Part shown: positions 1 to 5,076 of the stretch, piece by piece
How positions within the stretch are numbered: the stretch's first letter is position 1
How the letters are laid out: every line of letters begins with the position of its first letter
Assembly (NCBI GenBank): GCA_021845835.1
Contig: JAJZVE010000411.1
Location: 1-5,077, forward strand
From: Pseudomonadota bacterium
Lineage (GTDB): Bacteria; Pseudomonadota; Alphaproteobacteria; Acetobacterales; Acetobacteraceae
Reading direction: 5' to 3'
DNA length: 5,077 nucleotides
Translations under genes and position numbers: made by a program
Notes under the pieces: generated by a model
What the model was told of the DNA's origin: nothing
Database searches by the model: none
Seen by the model: only the letters and a program-made list of their open reading frames with translations

Positions 1-386
1 TCCAGCAGCGCGGCCAGGCCGCGCGGCGCGTCGGGGCGCCCGGCATGCACCGCCTCGACGCGGTGGGCGAGGCGCTGCAGTTCCGGCAGCTGGCGCCGAT
101 GCACCGCGTGATAGCGGGTCTCGATCAGCGCGATCAGGCCCAGTGCGTCCTGCGGCAGGTCGGGCGCCAGGCCGAGCGCGACGAGCTCCGCCAGCTCCGC
201 TTCGATCTCGTCCAGGTCGACGTGCCTGGCCGCCGCCGCGGCGGCAAGCGACACTGCGCCGCCGCAGCAGAAGTCGAGCTTGCGGCGGCGGAACACGGCG
301 GTTGCTCCGGGCAGCGCCGCGGCAATCTCGGACAGGGTGCGTGCGGCATAGCCGTCCGGGGAGAACGCGAGGGCGGATGCGGACAT
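1..386 (-). CDS. ytfE: YtfE/RIC (ScdA-type) di-iron iron-sulfur cluster repair protein, N-terminal 128 residues, 3' end outside the window
   Basis: This family repairs Fe-S clusters damaged by nitric oxide or oxidative stress in the cytoplasm, using a non-haem di-iron centre in a hemerythrin-like helical bundle. Seen here: a short ScdA_N-type domain (about residues 15-72) with the hallmark DFCCGG at 38-43, preceded by a helix reading LSEIAAALPGATAVF. The start of the hemerythrin-like domain follows, with RYHAVHRRQLPEL (91-103). His93 aligns with the first di-iron histidine of E. coli YtfE (RYHDRHREQLPEL). The remaining metal ligands lie beyond position 1, so catalytic completeness cannot be judged. 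The ATG at 386 is preceded by AGGAG nine bases away. The gene is divergent from an NsrR-type regulator, with a palindromic operator across its promoter, so NO-responsive control is expected. Family assignment is strong; the exact name (ytfE, ric, scdA, dnrN, norA) is a matter of convention. Confidence 0.93.
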   Translation of the reverse strand, partial: MSASALAFSPDGYAARTLSEIAAALPGATAVFRRRKLDFCCGGAVSLAAAAAARHVDLDEIEAELAELVALGLAPDLPQDALGLIALIETRYHAVHRRQLPELQRLAHRVEAVHAGRPDAPRGLAALL

Positions 387-395
387 GCGGCTGGT

Positions 396-400
396 CTCCT
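396..400 (-). promoter_or_regulatory. Ribosome binding site of ytfE
   Basis: The minus strand reads AGGAG here, within AAAGGAG, nine bases before the ATG at 386. It fixes that start for the YtfE-like protein. Confidence 0.75.
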
Positions 401-407
401 TTGGAAG

Positions 408-416
408 TGGTATATG
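408..416 (+). promoter_or_regulatory. Candidate extended -10 promoter element for nsrR
   Basis: Because of the palindrome the plus strand also reads TGG followed by TATATG, an extended -10-like element. It would give a leader of roughly 50 bases before the ATG at 476. A competing option is TTGACC at 433-438 as a -35, but its -10 partner near 455-461 is weak and would place the start on top of the ribosome binding site. The assignment is tentative. Confidence 0.3.
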
Positions 417-424
417 TAATACCA
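416..424 (-). promoter_or_regulatory. Candidate extended -10 promoter element for ytfE
   Basis: The minus strand reads TGGTATTAC, which fits the extended -10 form TGn followed by a hexamer matching TATAAT at four positions. It would put the transcript start near 409 and a leader of about 20 bases carrying the AGGAG site. It lies wholly inside the palindrome, so a bound repressor would occlude RNA polymerase. A TTGACA sequence at 452-457 (minus) is too far from this -10 to act as its -35. With a 17-base spacer that TTGACA would pair only with a poor AAAGTG. Confidence 0.45.
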
Positions 425-466
425 CTTTCACTTTGACCGAATTTGTGGCTTTGTCAATACCAAAAT

Positions 467-470
467 GGAG
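467..470 (+). promoter_or_regulatory. Ribosome binding site deciding the nsrR start
   Basis: GGAG (within GGAGGG) stands five bases before the ATG at 476. An in-frame TTG at 443 would add 11 residues. It lacks such a site, and the added residues (WLCQYQNGGH) do not resemble the start of any Rrf2 protein. Confidence 0.7.
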
Positions 471-475
471 GGCAT

Positions 476-916
476 ATGCGCCTGCTCGCGTCCACCGATT
501 TCGCGCTCCGCGTGCTGATGCGCCTCGCCGCCGCACCTGACGAGGTGCTGACGGTCGAGCAGATGGCCCGCGAACTGGGCGACCTGTCGCGGCACCATCT
601 GCACAAGGTGGTTCAGGATCTCGCCGTGCTCAACCTGGTGCGGACCAGCCGCGGCCCGCGCGGCGGCGTGATGCTGGCAACGCCGCCCGCGCAGATCCGG
701 CTCGGCGCCCTGCTGCGCGCGCTGGAGGCCGGGCAGCCGCTGGTCGAGTGCTTCCGCGCCGACGGCGGCTGCTGCTCGCTGACCGCCGGCTGTCGCCTGA
801 AGAGCCTCCTGCATGCGGCGCGGGAGAGCTTCTTCGCCACGCTGGAGCGCCACACGCTCGCCGACTGCCTGACCGACGGCATTCTGCGCGGCTTCGTGCC
901 GTCAGCTCGCGCCTGA
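476..916 (+). CDS. nsrR: NsrR-type Rrf2 family transcriptional repressor, nitric-oxide-sensing, 146 aa
   Basis: NsrR is a dimeric cytoplasmic repressor whose Fe-S cluster reacts with nitric oxide, releasing DNA and derepressing NO-detoxification and repair genes. Seen here: the N-terminus MRLLASTDFALRVLM, typical of Rrf2 proteins; a winged helix-turn-helix (about residues 25-70) with recognition region LSRHHLHKVVQDLA and wing RGPRGGVML; and a C-terminal cluster-binding segment VECFRADGGCCSLTAGC followed by RLK. Cys92, Cys100 and Cys106 give C-x7-C-x5-C, the spacing known for Bacillus NsrR rather than C-x4-C-x5-C of E. coli NsrR. Cys99 and Cys131 are additional. ACRLK- and TLADL-like stretches also match NsrR. 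Length is normal for the family. It is divergent from ytfE, sharing a palindromic operator, which strongly favours NsrR over IscR or RsrR. The 3' end overlaps the convergent ferritin-like gene by 15 bp. Confidence 0.9.
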   Translation: MRLLASTDFALRVLMRLAAAPDEVLTVEQMARELGDLSRHHLHKVVQDLAVLNLVRTSRGPRGGVMLATPPAQIRLGALLRALEAGQPLVECFRADGGCCSLTAGCRLKSLLHAARESFFATLERHTLADCLTDGILRGFVPSARA

Positions 917-1597
917 CCCGCCCCGCATCGCCGCCAGCCGCTGCAGCGTCTGCGCGGCCAGGCGCTGCGCCGCCGCGAGCATCGCCTCGTCCTTCGTCTG
1001 TTCTGCGATGTCGAGGTAACGTTCGGCATTGCACGAGAGGGCGAACATCCGCGCCGCCCGGCCGGACGTCGCCATCGCCTCCGTTTCCCAAACAACGCTC
1101 TGCCGTTGCAGTGCCGCCGCGTCGGCGGGGGGCGGATCCTTCTCCCGCCTGCGTTCGTTGCGGAAAGCGGCGCGCCGTGCCCGCCGCAGGATCGCCGCGT
1201 GCTCAAGCTCGTCACGGGCGAGGTCCTCCGCGAGCGCGCGCAATGCCGGCGTGGCCGCATAGGCCGCCACCTCGGCGTAGAAGGCGAAGGCGCGCTGTTC
1301 CTCGCGCACCGCGAACGCCAGCGCGCGATAGGGCGTCAGCAGCGCCGACTGCCATGCCACATCCTCGCCCGGCGGCAGGTCGGTCGCGGCCGGGTGCAAC
1401 GTGTCGGCCACGCCCAGGCCGCGCCCAAGCACAGCCGTCGCATGTTCCTGCTCCAATTCGGCCAGCCGGTCGAACAGCGCCGTCAGGTCGCGGTCGCCCT
1501 GGGCTTCCCACCAGGCGGCGAGATAGCGGTAGCGCCGCGCCGCCGCGACCTCGAGCGCCAGCGCCGCCGCGAGCAGTTCCTCCACGGTGGCGATCAC
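902..1597 (-). CDS. Ferritin-like (rubrerythrin-type four-helix di-iron) protein, 231 aa, GTG start
   Basis: The protein appears to be a cytoplasmic di-iron four-helix bundle of the ferritin/rubrerythrin superfamily; members store iron or reduce peroxide, and the substrate here is unknown. Seen, numbering from the GTG: helix 1 with E16 in LALEVAAARRYR; helix 2 with E49-Q-E-H52 in LAELEQEHA; helix 3 with E99/E100 in VREEQRAFAFYAE; helix 4 with E130-L-E-H133 in ARDELEHA. This is the E, ExxH, E, ExxH layout. A charged Arg/Lys/Pro stretch (138-160) and a further helical segment (about 171-226) follow. No CxxC rubredoxin domain and no signal peptide are present. GTG at 1597 is chosen because a GGAG-containing site lies six bases upstream. 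An in-frame ATG at 1633 has none and would add RSPAAEGREGR. It is convergent to nsrR, overlapping 15 bp. A link to NO stress is inferred only from location. Confidence 0.82.
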   Translation of the reverse strand: MIATVEELLAAALALEVAAARRYRYLAAWWEAQGDRDLTALFDRLAELEQEHATAVLGRGLGVADTLHPAATDLPPGEDVAWQSALLTPYRALAFAVREEQRAFAFYAEVAAYAATPALRALAEDLARDELEHAAILRRARRAAFRNERRREKDPPPADAAALQRQSVVWETEAMATSGRAARMFALSCNAERYLDIAEQTKDEAMLAAAQRLAAQTLQRLAAMRGGSGAS

Positions 1598-1601
1598 CCT
1601 T

Positions 1602-1608
1602 CCCTCCC
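1602..1608 (-). promoter_or_regulatory. Ribosome binding site of the ferritin-like gene
   Basis: The minus strand reads GGGAGGG here, giving GGAG six bases before the GTG at 1597. This purine-rich stretch is the main reason to prefer that start over the in-frame ATG at 1633. Confidence 0.6.
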
Positions 1609-1631
1609 GCCCCTCTGCCGCCGGCGATCGC

Positions 1632-1637
1632 ATTTTA
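1632..1637 (-). promoter_or_regulatory. Candidate -10 element for the ferritin-like gene
   Basis: The minus strand reads TAAAAT, five of six matches to TATAAT, in an otherwise GC-rich gap. It would start transcription near 1625, downstream of the alternative ATG at 1633, and so supports the GTG start. No convincing -35 is seen 16-18 bases upstream, and no copy of the 405-427 palindrome occurs here. Confidence 0.35.
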
Positions 1638-1730
1638 GGTCACGACACCCGGTTCGCGATACCCAGCGAATCTGGCGGCGCGCTGTCGCTACTGCTTTTT
1701 GCCGCGGTGCTTCTGCCGGGCAGCGTGGCC

Positions 1731-1760
1731 GCGCCGCGGCGCAGGGATCATCCGCGGCGC
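1731..1760. repeat. GC-rich 9-bp inverted repeat downstream of ftsK
   Basis: GCGCCGCGG (1731-1739) and CCGCGGCGC (1752-1760) are exact inverted repeats with a 12-base loop. They begin about 18 bases past the ftsK stop. A 10-base direct repeat CCGCGGCGCA (1734-1743, 1752-1761) is embedded in the same bases. No T-run follows on the minus strand, so this is at best a U-less hairpin that might slow polymerase or protect the ftsK transcript end. The rest of the 1638-1777 gap holds nothing I can assign. Confidence 0.35.
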
Positions 1761-1777
1761 ACGCCCGGCGTCCGACG

Positions 1778-4168
1778 CTATTCGTCCGTCATCCGCCGCG
1801 TCAGCACCTCGCGCTTGCCGACATGGTTGGCGGGGCCGACGATGCCTTCCTTCTCCATCTGCTCGATCAGCCGCGCCGCACGGTTGTAGCCGATCTGCAG
1901 GTGGCGCTGGATGAAGCTGGTGCTCGCCTTGCCCTCGCGGCTCACCAGATCGACCGCCTGATCGAACAGCCCTTTTTCGCCGTCGCTGGCGCCGGCAATG
2001 CCCGACAGCATCGCACCGCCGTCCGATCCCTCCGGCGCTTCCGTCACTTCCTCGACATAGGCCGGCTCGCCCTGGTCGCGCAGGAAGGCGACGATGTCCT
2101 CCACTTCGCGGTCGGTCACGAACGGGCCATGCACGCGCGTGATGCGCCCGCCGCCGGCCATGTACAGCATGTCGCCCTGGCCGAGCAGCTGCTCTGACCC
2201 CTGTTCGCCCAGGATGGTGCGGCTGTCGAACTTGCTGATCACCTGGAAGCTGATGCGGGTGGGGAAATTCGCCTTGATGGTGCCGGTGATGACATCGACG
2301 GACGGGCGCTGCGTCGCCATCACCACGTGGATGCCGGCGGCGCGCGCCATCTGCGCCAGCCGCTGCACCGCCGCCTCGATCTCCTTGCCCGCCACCATCA
2401 TCAGGTCCGCCATCTCGTCGATGACGACGACGATGAACGCCAGCGGCTCCAGCGCCAGCGGCTGTTCGTCGAACACCGGCTTGCCGGTTTCCGAATCGAA
2501 GCCGGTCTGCACGCGCCGCGTCACCATCTCGCCCTTGGCGCGCGCCTCCGCCACCCGTTCGTTGTAGCCGCCGATGTTGCGCACGCTGAGCTGGCTCATC
2601 GCGCGATAGCGGCGCTCCATCTCGCGCACCGTCCATTTCAGCGCCGTCACCGCCTTCGCCGGCTCCGTCACCACCGGCGCCATCAGATGCGGGATGCCTT
2701 CGTACACCGACAGTTCCAGCATCTTCGGGTCGATCAGGATCAGCCGGCACTGGTCCGGCGAGAGCTTGTAGAGCAGCGAAAGGATCATCGCGTTGATGCC
2801 GACCGACTTGCCGGAGCCGGTGGTGCCGGCGACCAGCAGATGCGGCATGCGCGCGAGGTCGGCGAGGATCGGCGCGCCGCCGATGTCCTTGCCGAGCGCG
2901 ATCGCCAGCCGCGCCTGCTGGCGGTTCCATTCGTCGCTGCCGAGCAGTTCGGAGAGAAAGACGGTCTCGCGCCGGGCGTTCGGCACCTCGATGCCGATCA
3001 CGTTGCGGCCGGGGACGGTGGCGATGCGCACGGCGGTCACGGACAGGCTGCGCGCCACGTCGTCGGCCAGCCCGATGACGCGGGCGCTGCGGATGCCGGG
3101 GGCGGGTTCCAGTTCGTACAGCGTCACCACCGGGCCGGGCCGGATTTCCACGATGCGGCCCTGCACGCCGTAATCGGCCAGCACCGATTCGAGCAGCCGC
3201 GCATTGGCCTGCAACGCCTCCACGCTCGGCGCGCCGGCGGCGGCGCGCGGCGGCGCGGGGGCGAGCAGCGACAGCGGCGGCAGCCGCCACGGCCCCTCCA
3301 GCGGCAGCGTCTCCTGCCGCGCCGGCGCCGCCTTTTTCGCGGGCGCGGCGGCGATGCGCGCGGTCGGGCGCGGTGGCGCGGCGGTGACGACGGCGGACGG
3401 CGGCGGGACCGGCCGATCGGCGCCGGGGGCGATGATGGTGGGCGGCGGCGGCTCCGGCCGCGTGCCGTTCAGCCGGTCGAGCAGCGCCACGCCCAGCCGC
3501 CCCGCCCGCGCCGAGACGCGCGCGAACACGCCCGCCGCCGTGCGTCCGTGCTGCACCGACTGCCGCGCCGCGATGCCGGCGGCGCGCCACTCGCTGCGGC
3601 TGAGACCGAGCGCGAGCACGATCAGCGAGGCCGCGAACGCGGTGCCGAGCGTCACCACCAGCGTGACGCCGAGCGGCCCGAGCAGGTCGCGTCCGGCGGC
3701 GATCGACGCGGCGCCGACCAGCCGCCCGGCCGCGCCGCCCAGGCCGGCGCCGACCGGCCAGAGCAGCGGTTGGCCGTGCCAGTCCGGGATCGCCGCCAGC
3801 ACCGCCCCGGTCGCCGGCAACGCGGCGAGCAGCGCGACGAGACGCAATGCCAGGCTGCTGAGGCCGCGATGCGAGCCGATCCGCCACGCCCAGGCGAGCA
3901 GCGCGAGCGCGGGCAGCGCGCCGGCGACGCCGAACCCCTGCAGCAGCAGGTCGGCGGCGATGGCTCCCGGCCGCCCGGCCAGGTTCGCCGCCGGCCGCGC
4001 CGTCGCCGTGTCCAGCGAGGGGTCGGTGGCATGGTAGGACAGCAGCGCCAGCAGCAGCGTCATCGCCGCCACCGCCAGCACCAGCGCCCCCAGCTCGGCC
4101 ACGCGGCGGCGCGCCAGCGTGTGCAGCGCCGGAGAGGCAAGGCGGCGGGCCTCGGCAGCAGCGGCCAT
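1778..4168 (-). CDS. ftsK: DNA translocase FtsK, 796 aa
   Basis: FtsK anchors at the division septum and pumps DNA by ATP hydrolysis, aligning dif sites and activating XerCD to resolve chromosome dimers. Seen: four hydrophobic segments (about 25-46, 69-96, 104-127, 162-189); a Pro/Ala/Arg-rich linker (about 200-315), short compared with E. coli; motor alpha domain (about 316-425); RecA-like beta domain (about 426-705) with Walker A GTTGSGKS (448-455), Walker B FIVVVIDEMADL (578-589), and the conserved ATQRPSVDVITGTIKANFPTRI region (618-639); and a gamma winged-helix domain (about 732-796) with STSFIQRHLQIGYNRAARL. All hallmark residues are present and the frame is uninterrupted. The length is within the usual range for alphaproteobacterial FtsK. 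The ATG at 4168 has GGAG nine bases upstream and a TATAAT further up. It is transcribed alone; neighbours give no functional link. Confidence 0.97.
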   Translation of the reverse strand: MAAAAEARRLASPALHTLARRRVAELGALVLAVAAMTLLLALLSYHATDPSLDTATARPAANLAGRPGAIAADLLLQGFGVAGALPALALLAWAWRIGSHRGLSSLALRLVALLAALPATGAVLAAIPDWHGQPLLWPVGAGLGGAAGRLVGAASIAAGRDLLGPLGVTLVVTLGTAFAASLIVLALGLSRSEWRAAGIAARQSVQHGRTAAGVFARVSARAGRLGVALLDRLNGTRPEPPPPTIIAPGADRPVPPPSAVVTAAPPRPTARIAAAPAKKAAPARQETLPLEGPWRLPPLSLLAPAPPRAAAGAPSVEALQANARLLESVLADYGVQGRIVEIRPGPVVTLYELEPAPGIRSARVIGLADDVARSLSVTAVRIATVPGRNVIGIEVPNARRETVFLSELLGSDEWNRQQARLAIALGKDIGGAPILADLARMPHLLVAGTTGSGKSVGINAMILSLLYKLSPDQCRLILIDPKMLELSVYEGIPHLMAPVVTEPAKAVTALKWTVREMERRYRAMSQLSVRNIGGYNERVAEARAKGEMVTRRVQTGFDSETGKPVFDEQPLALEPLAFIVVVIDEMADLMMVAGKEIEAAVQRLAQMARAAGIHVVMATQRPSVDVITGTIKANFPTRISFQVISKFDSRTILGEQGSEQLLGQGDMLYMAGGGRITRVHGPFVTDREVEDIVAFLRDQGEPAYVEEVTEAPEGSDGGAMLSGIAGASDGEKGLFDQAVDLVSREGKASTSFIQRHLQIGYNRAARLIEQMEKEGIVGPANHVGKREVLTRRMTDE

Positions 4169-4212
4169 CGAGCGGGTCTCCGAATCGGCAGGGCGGTTCG
4201 CGTCCGGCGCGA

Positions 4213-4218
4213 ATTATA
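4213..4218 (-). promoter_or_regulatory. Probable -10 element of the ftsK promoter
   Basis: The minus strand reads a perfect TATAAT in GC-rich surroundings, placing a transcript start near 4206, about 38 bases before the ftsK ATG. A -35 is not clear: the hexamer with a 17-base spacer is GGCGAT (4236-4241). The element lies on the ftsK side of the IS remnant, so the insertion seems to have spared the promoter core. Confidence 0.6.
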
Positions 4219-4290
4219 CCGCAGAACCCTTTGTCATCGCCACGCCGACGAATATTTTGCCGCGGGGAGAAGAGGTTCGCATGACAGTTG

Positions 4291-4314
4291 TGGATTCTGC
4301 GATGTCTGAATCCA
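4291..4314. repeat. 7-bp inverted repeat upstream of the transposase fragment
   Basis: TGGATTC (4291-4297) and GAATCCA (4308-4314) are exact inverted repeats with a 10-base loop. They sit about 30 bases before the transposase start, in the presumed terminal region of the IS. They could be a transposase-binding or subterminal hairpin, or chance. Confidence 0.4.
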
Positions 4315-4335
4315 TGAACAACCACGGTTCCGGGA

Positions 4336-5076
4336 TCATGGGATGGCTGGCGCTTCGATCGGGACGACGCTGGAGCTTTGGGCGTTGTCGCTGCGGGATG
4401 TGAAAGCGCGGATCAGGCCGCTGTTCACGCAAGGACGGGTGGCGTCCTCGGCGGGCGGGCCGCAGGCCGGTGGCGGGCGGCGGCGCGGCGCGGGCAGCGA
4501 TGGGCCGGCGCCGGTGCGGCCCGGGACCGAACGAGGCCGGATCGAACGAGGCTTGTCCTCGGGCCGGCGTTCGGCCGGACCCGTGCGCCGGGCGGGGCGC
4601 GGCGGCGGGGTCAGGGCGGGCGGCGGCTTCACCCCCAGCGTCCGGCACAGCGGGCGCAGCAGGCGCCCCGTGCGCGGGCTGGCGGCGAGCAGCGCCGCCA
4701 TCTCCGGGGTGGCCAGCAGATGCTGCAACTGCGACGCCCCGGCGGCTGCCTCCGCCCCCACCAGCCGCACCAGCCAGCCGCGCCCCCGCGGCAGGCGCTG
4801 CGGCGAGCCGGAACGCTGCGGCCGCGGGGCGGCCGGTCGGGGGCGACGGCGGGGGATGTCGCGGCCGGCTTCGATGCGGGCGGCGAGGCGGACGAAGCGG
4901 GCGCCGAGGCGGCGCAGCCGCGTCCAGACCAGGATGACCGACAGCCCGCCGAGCCACCCGCCCACGCCGCGCGCGGCGACGGCGCGGCAGAGCAGGTCGA
5001 TGATGCCGGCAAGCGTTGCGGCCGGCGCGGGAGGGGTGGCGGGGGGCACGAACGGATTAGGAACACGAGGCGGCAT
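4336..5076 (-). CDS. Unknown Pro/Arg-rich protein, 246 aa; C-terminus probably replaced by IS remnant
   Basis: I cannot name a function. Seen: a Pro-rich start (MPPRVPNPFVPPATPP); a hydrophobic, possibly membrane-associated helix (about 21-50, LAGIIDLLCRAVA then GGLSVILVW); an amphipathic Arg-rich helix (TRLRRLGARFVRLAARIEAG, 52-71); a Pro/Arg linker; a more ordered block (98-149) with GASQLQHLLATPEMAALL and RPLCRTLGV; then a low-complexity Pro/Arg tail with a pentapeptide repeat (PRSIR/PRSVP, 176-185). High G/C at third positions supports coding up to about residue 206. Residues 207-246 are antisense to the IS701 transposase fragment, so the natural C-terminus was likely lost and the stop at 4336 is fortuitous. 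The layout resembles unnamed Acetobacteraceae proteins I recall. Only one base precedes the start in this window, so an earlier start and the RBS cannot be checked. It may be a pseudogene. Confidence 0.55.
   Translation of the reverse strand: MPPRVPNPFVPPATPPAPAATLAGIIDLLCRAVAARGVGGWLGGLSVILVWTRLRRLGARFVRLAARIEAGRDIPRRRPRPAAPRPQRSGSPQRLPRGRGWLVRLVGAEAAAGASQLQHLLATPEMAALLAASPRTGRLLRPLCRTLGVKPPPALTPPPRPARRTGPAERRPEDKPRSIRPRSVPGRTGAGPSLPAPRRRPPPACGPPAEDATRPCVNSGLIRAFTSRSDNAQSSSVVPIEAPAIP
4343..4456 (+). pseudogene. IS701-family transposase, N-terminal fragment of about 38 codons
   Basis: An intact transposase of this family is a DDE enzyme of roughly 400 residues that cuts and pastes its IS. 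Here only the N-terminus remains: MAGASIGTTLELWALSLRD, then VKARIRPLFTQGRVASSAG. This corresponds to the ELWASSLRDVK.R.RPLFTQERVA.SAG start that I recall as typical of alphaproteobacterial IS701-family transposases. The expected continuation (FLDGLLG and onward) is replaced by Gly/Arg-rich sequence that is antisense to the neighbouring unknown gene. The frame stays open beyond 4456 but shows no further similarity. All catalytic Asp/Glu residues are missing, so it cannot be active. It is divergent from ftsK and convergent with the gene to its right. Confidence 0.7.
4526..4555. repeat. Two tandem imperfect 15-bp units
   Basis: GACCGAACGAGGCCG (4526-4540) is followed directly by GATCGAACGAGGCTT (4541-4555), identical at 12 of 15 positions with a shared CGAACGAGGC core. 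On the minus strand this encodes the PRSIR/PRSVP repeat in the low-complexity tail of the unknown protein. It is probably slippage in a disordered linker. Confidence 0.6.

Larger units (their letters stand above)
405..427. promoter_or_regulatory. Probable NsrR operator, perfect 9-5-9 palindrome
   Basis: The arms AAGTGGTAT (405-413) and ATACCACTT (419-427) are exact inverted repeats around the 5-base spacer ATGTA. Symmetry continues outward for three more positions with one mismatch (402-404 against 428-430). The 23-bp length and the AAG...GTAT/ATAC...CTT half-sites resemble known proteobacterial NsrR sites (AAGATGYAT-type half-sites, 23 bp), although the inner TG/CA pair differs from that consensus. 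It is the AT-richest palindrome in the window and lies between ytfE and an NsrR-like gene, so it most likely represses ytfE and autoregulates nsrR. The binding protein is inferred, not shown. Confidence 0.8.
4284..4456 (+). mobile_element. Remnant of an IS701-family insertion sequence (5' end only)
   Basis: The segment comprises the surviving transposase N-terminal codons plus their upstream leader. The right edge is set by loss of transposase similarity after residue 38 (position about 4456). The left edge is uncertain; I place it near ACAGTTGTGGATT (4284 onward), which looks like an IS terminus, but no second terminal repeat or target duplication exists to prove it. The rest of the element, most of the transposase and the right end, is absent, so this is a dead scar left by insertion and later deletion. 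Confidence 0.55.

Noticed and set aside
443..475. Upstream TTG start extending nsrR by 11 residues
   Set aside because: No ribosome site, and the extension is unlike Rrf2 N-termini. The ATG at 476 has GGAG at proper spacing.
1597..1604. Match to the E. coli KOPS motif GGGNAGGG on the minus strand
   Set aside because: A single copy inside a purine-rich ribosome binding region; KOPS significance needs genome-scale skew, and its presence near ftsK is irrelevant to function.
1701..1740. GCCGCGG/CCGCGGC stem beside a run of T (1696-1700) as an intrinsic terminator
   Set aside because: The T-run is on the wrong side: a minus-strand transcript would read the stem followed by A's, and no plus-strand gene ends here.
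1689..1751. 20-residue basic mini-ORF after ftsK on the minus strand (ends RGKKQ)
   Set aside because: No convincing ribosome site, overlaps the GC hairpin, and has no known family. Composition alone is not enough.
1106..2197. Plus-strand open frame spanning the ferritin-like gene and the ftsK 3' end
   Set aside because: It crosses two real minus-strand genes and shows no domain; a shadow frame.
2327..4309. Long plus-strand open frame (660 codons) opposite ftsK
   Set aside because: It is His/Arg/Gln-rich, without recognisable domains, and wholly antisense to the well-supported ftsK. It is a typical GC-rich shadow.
1689..4325. Minus-strand open frame of 878 codons overlapping ftsK in another frame
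   Set aside because: Gly/Ala/Arg-rich low complexity throughout. ftsK in the alternative frame carries all family motifs.
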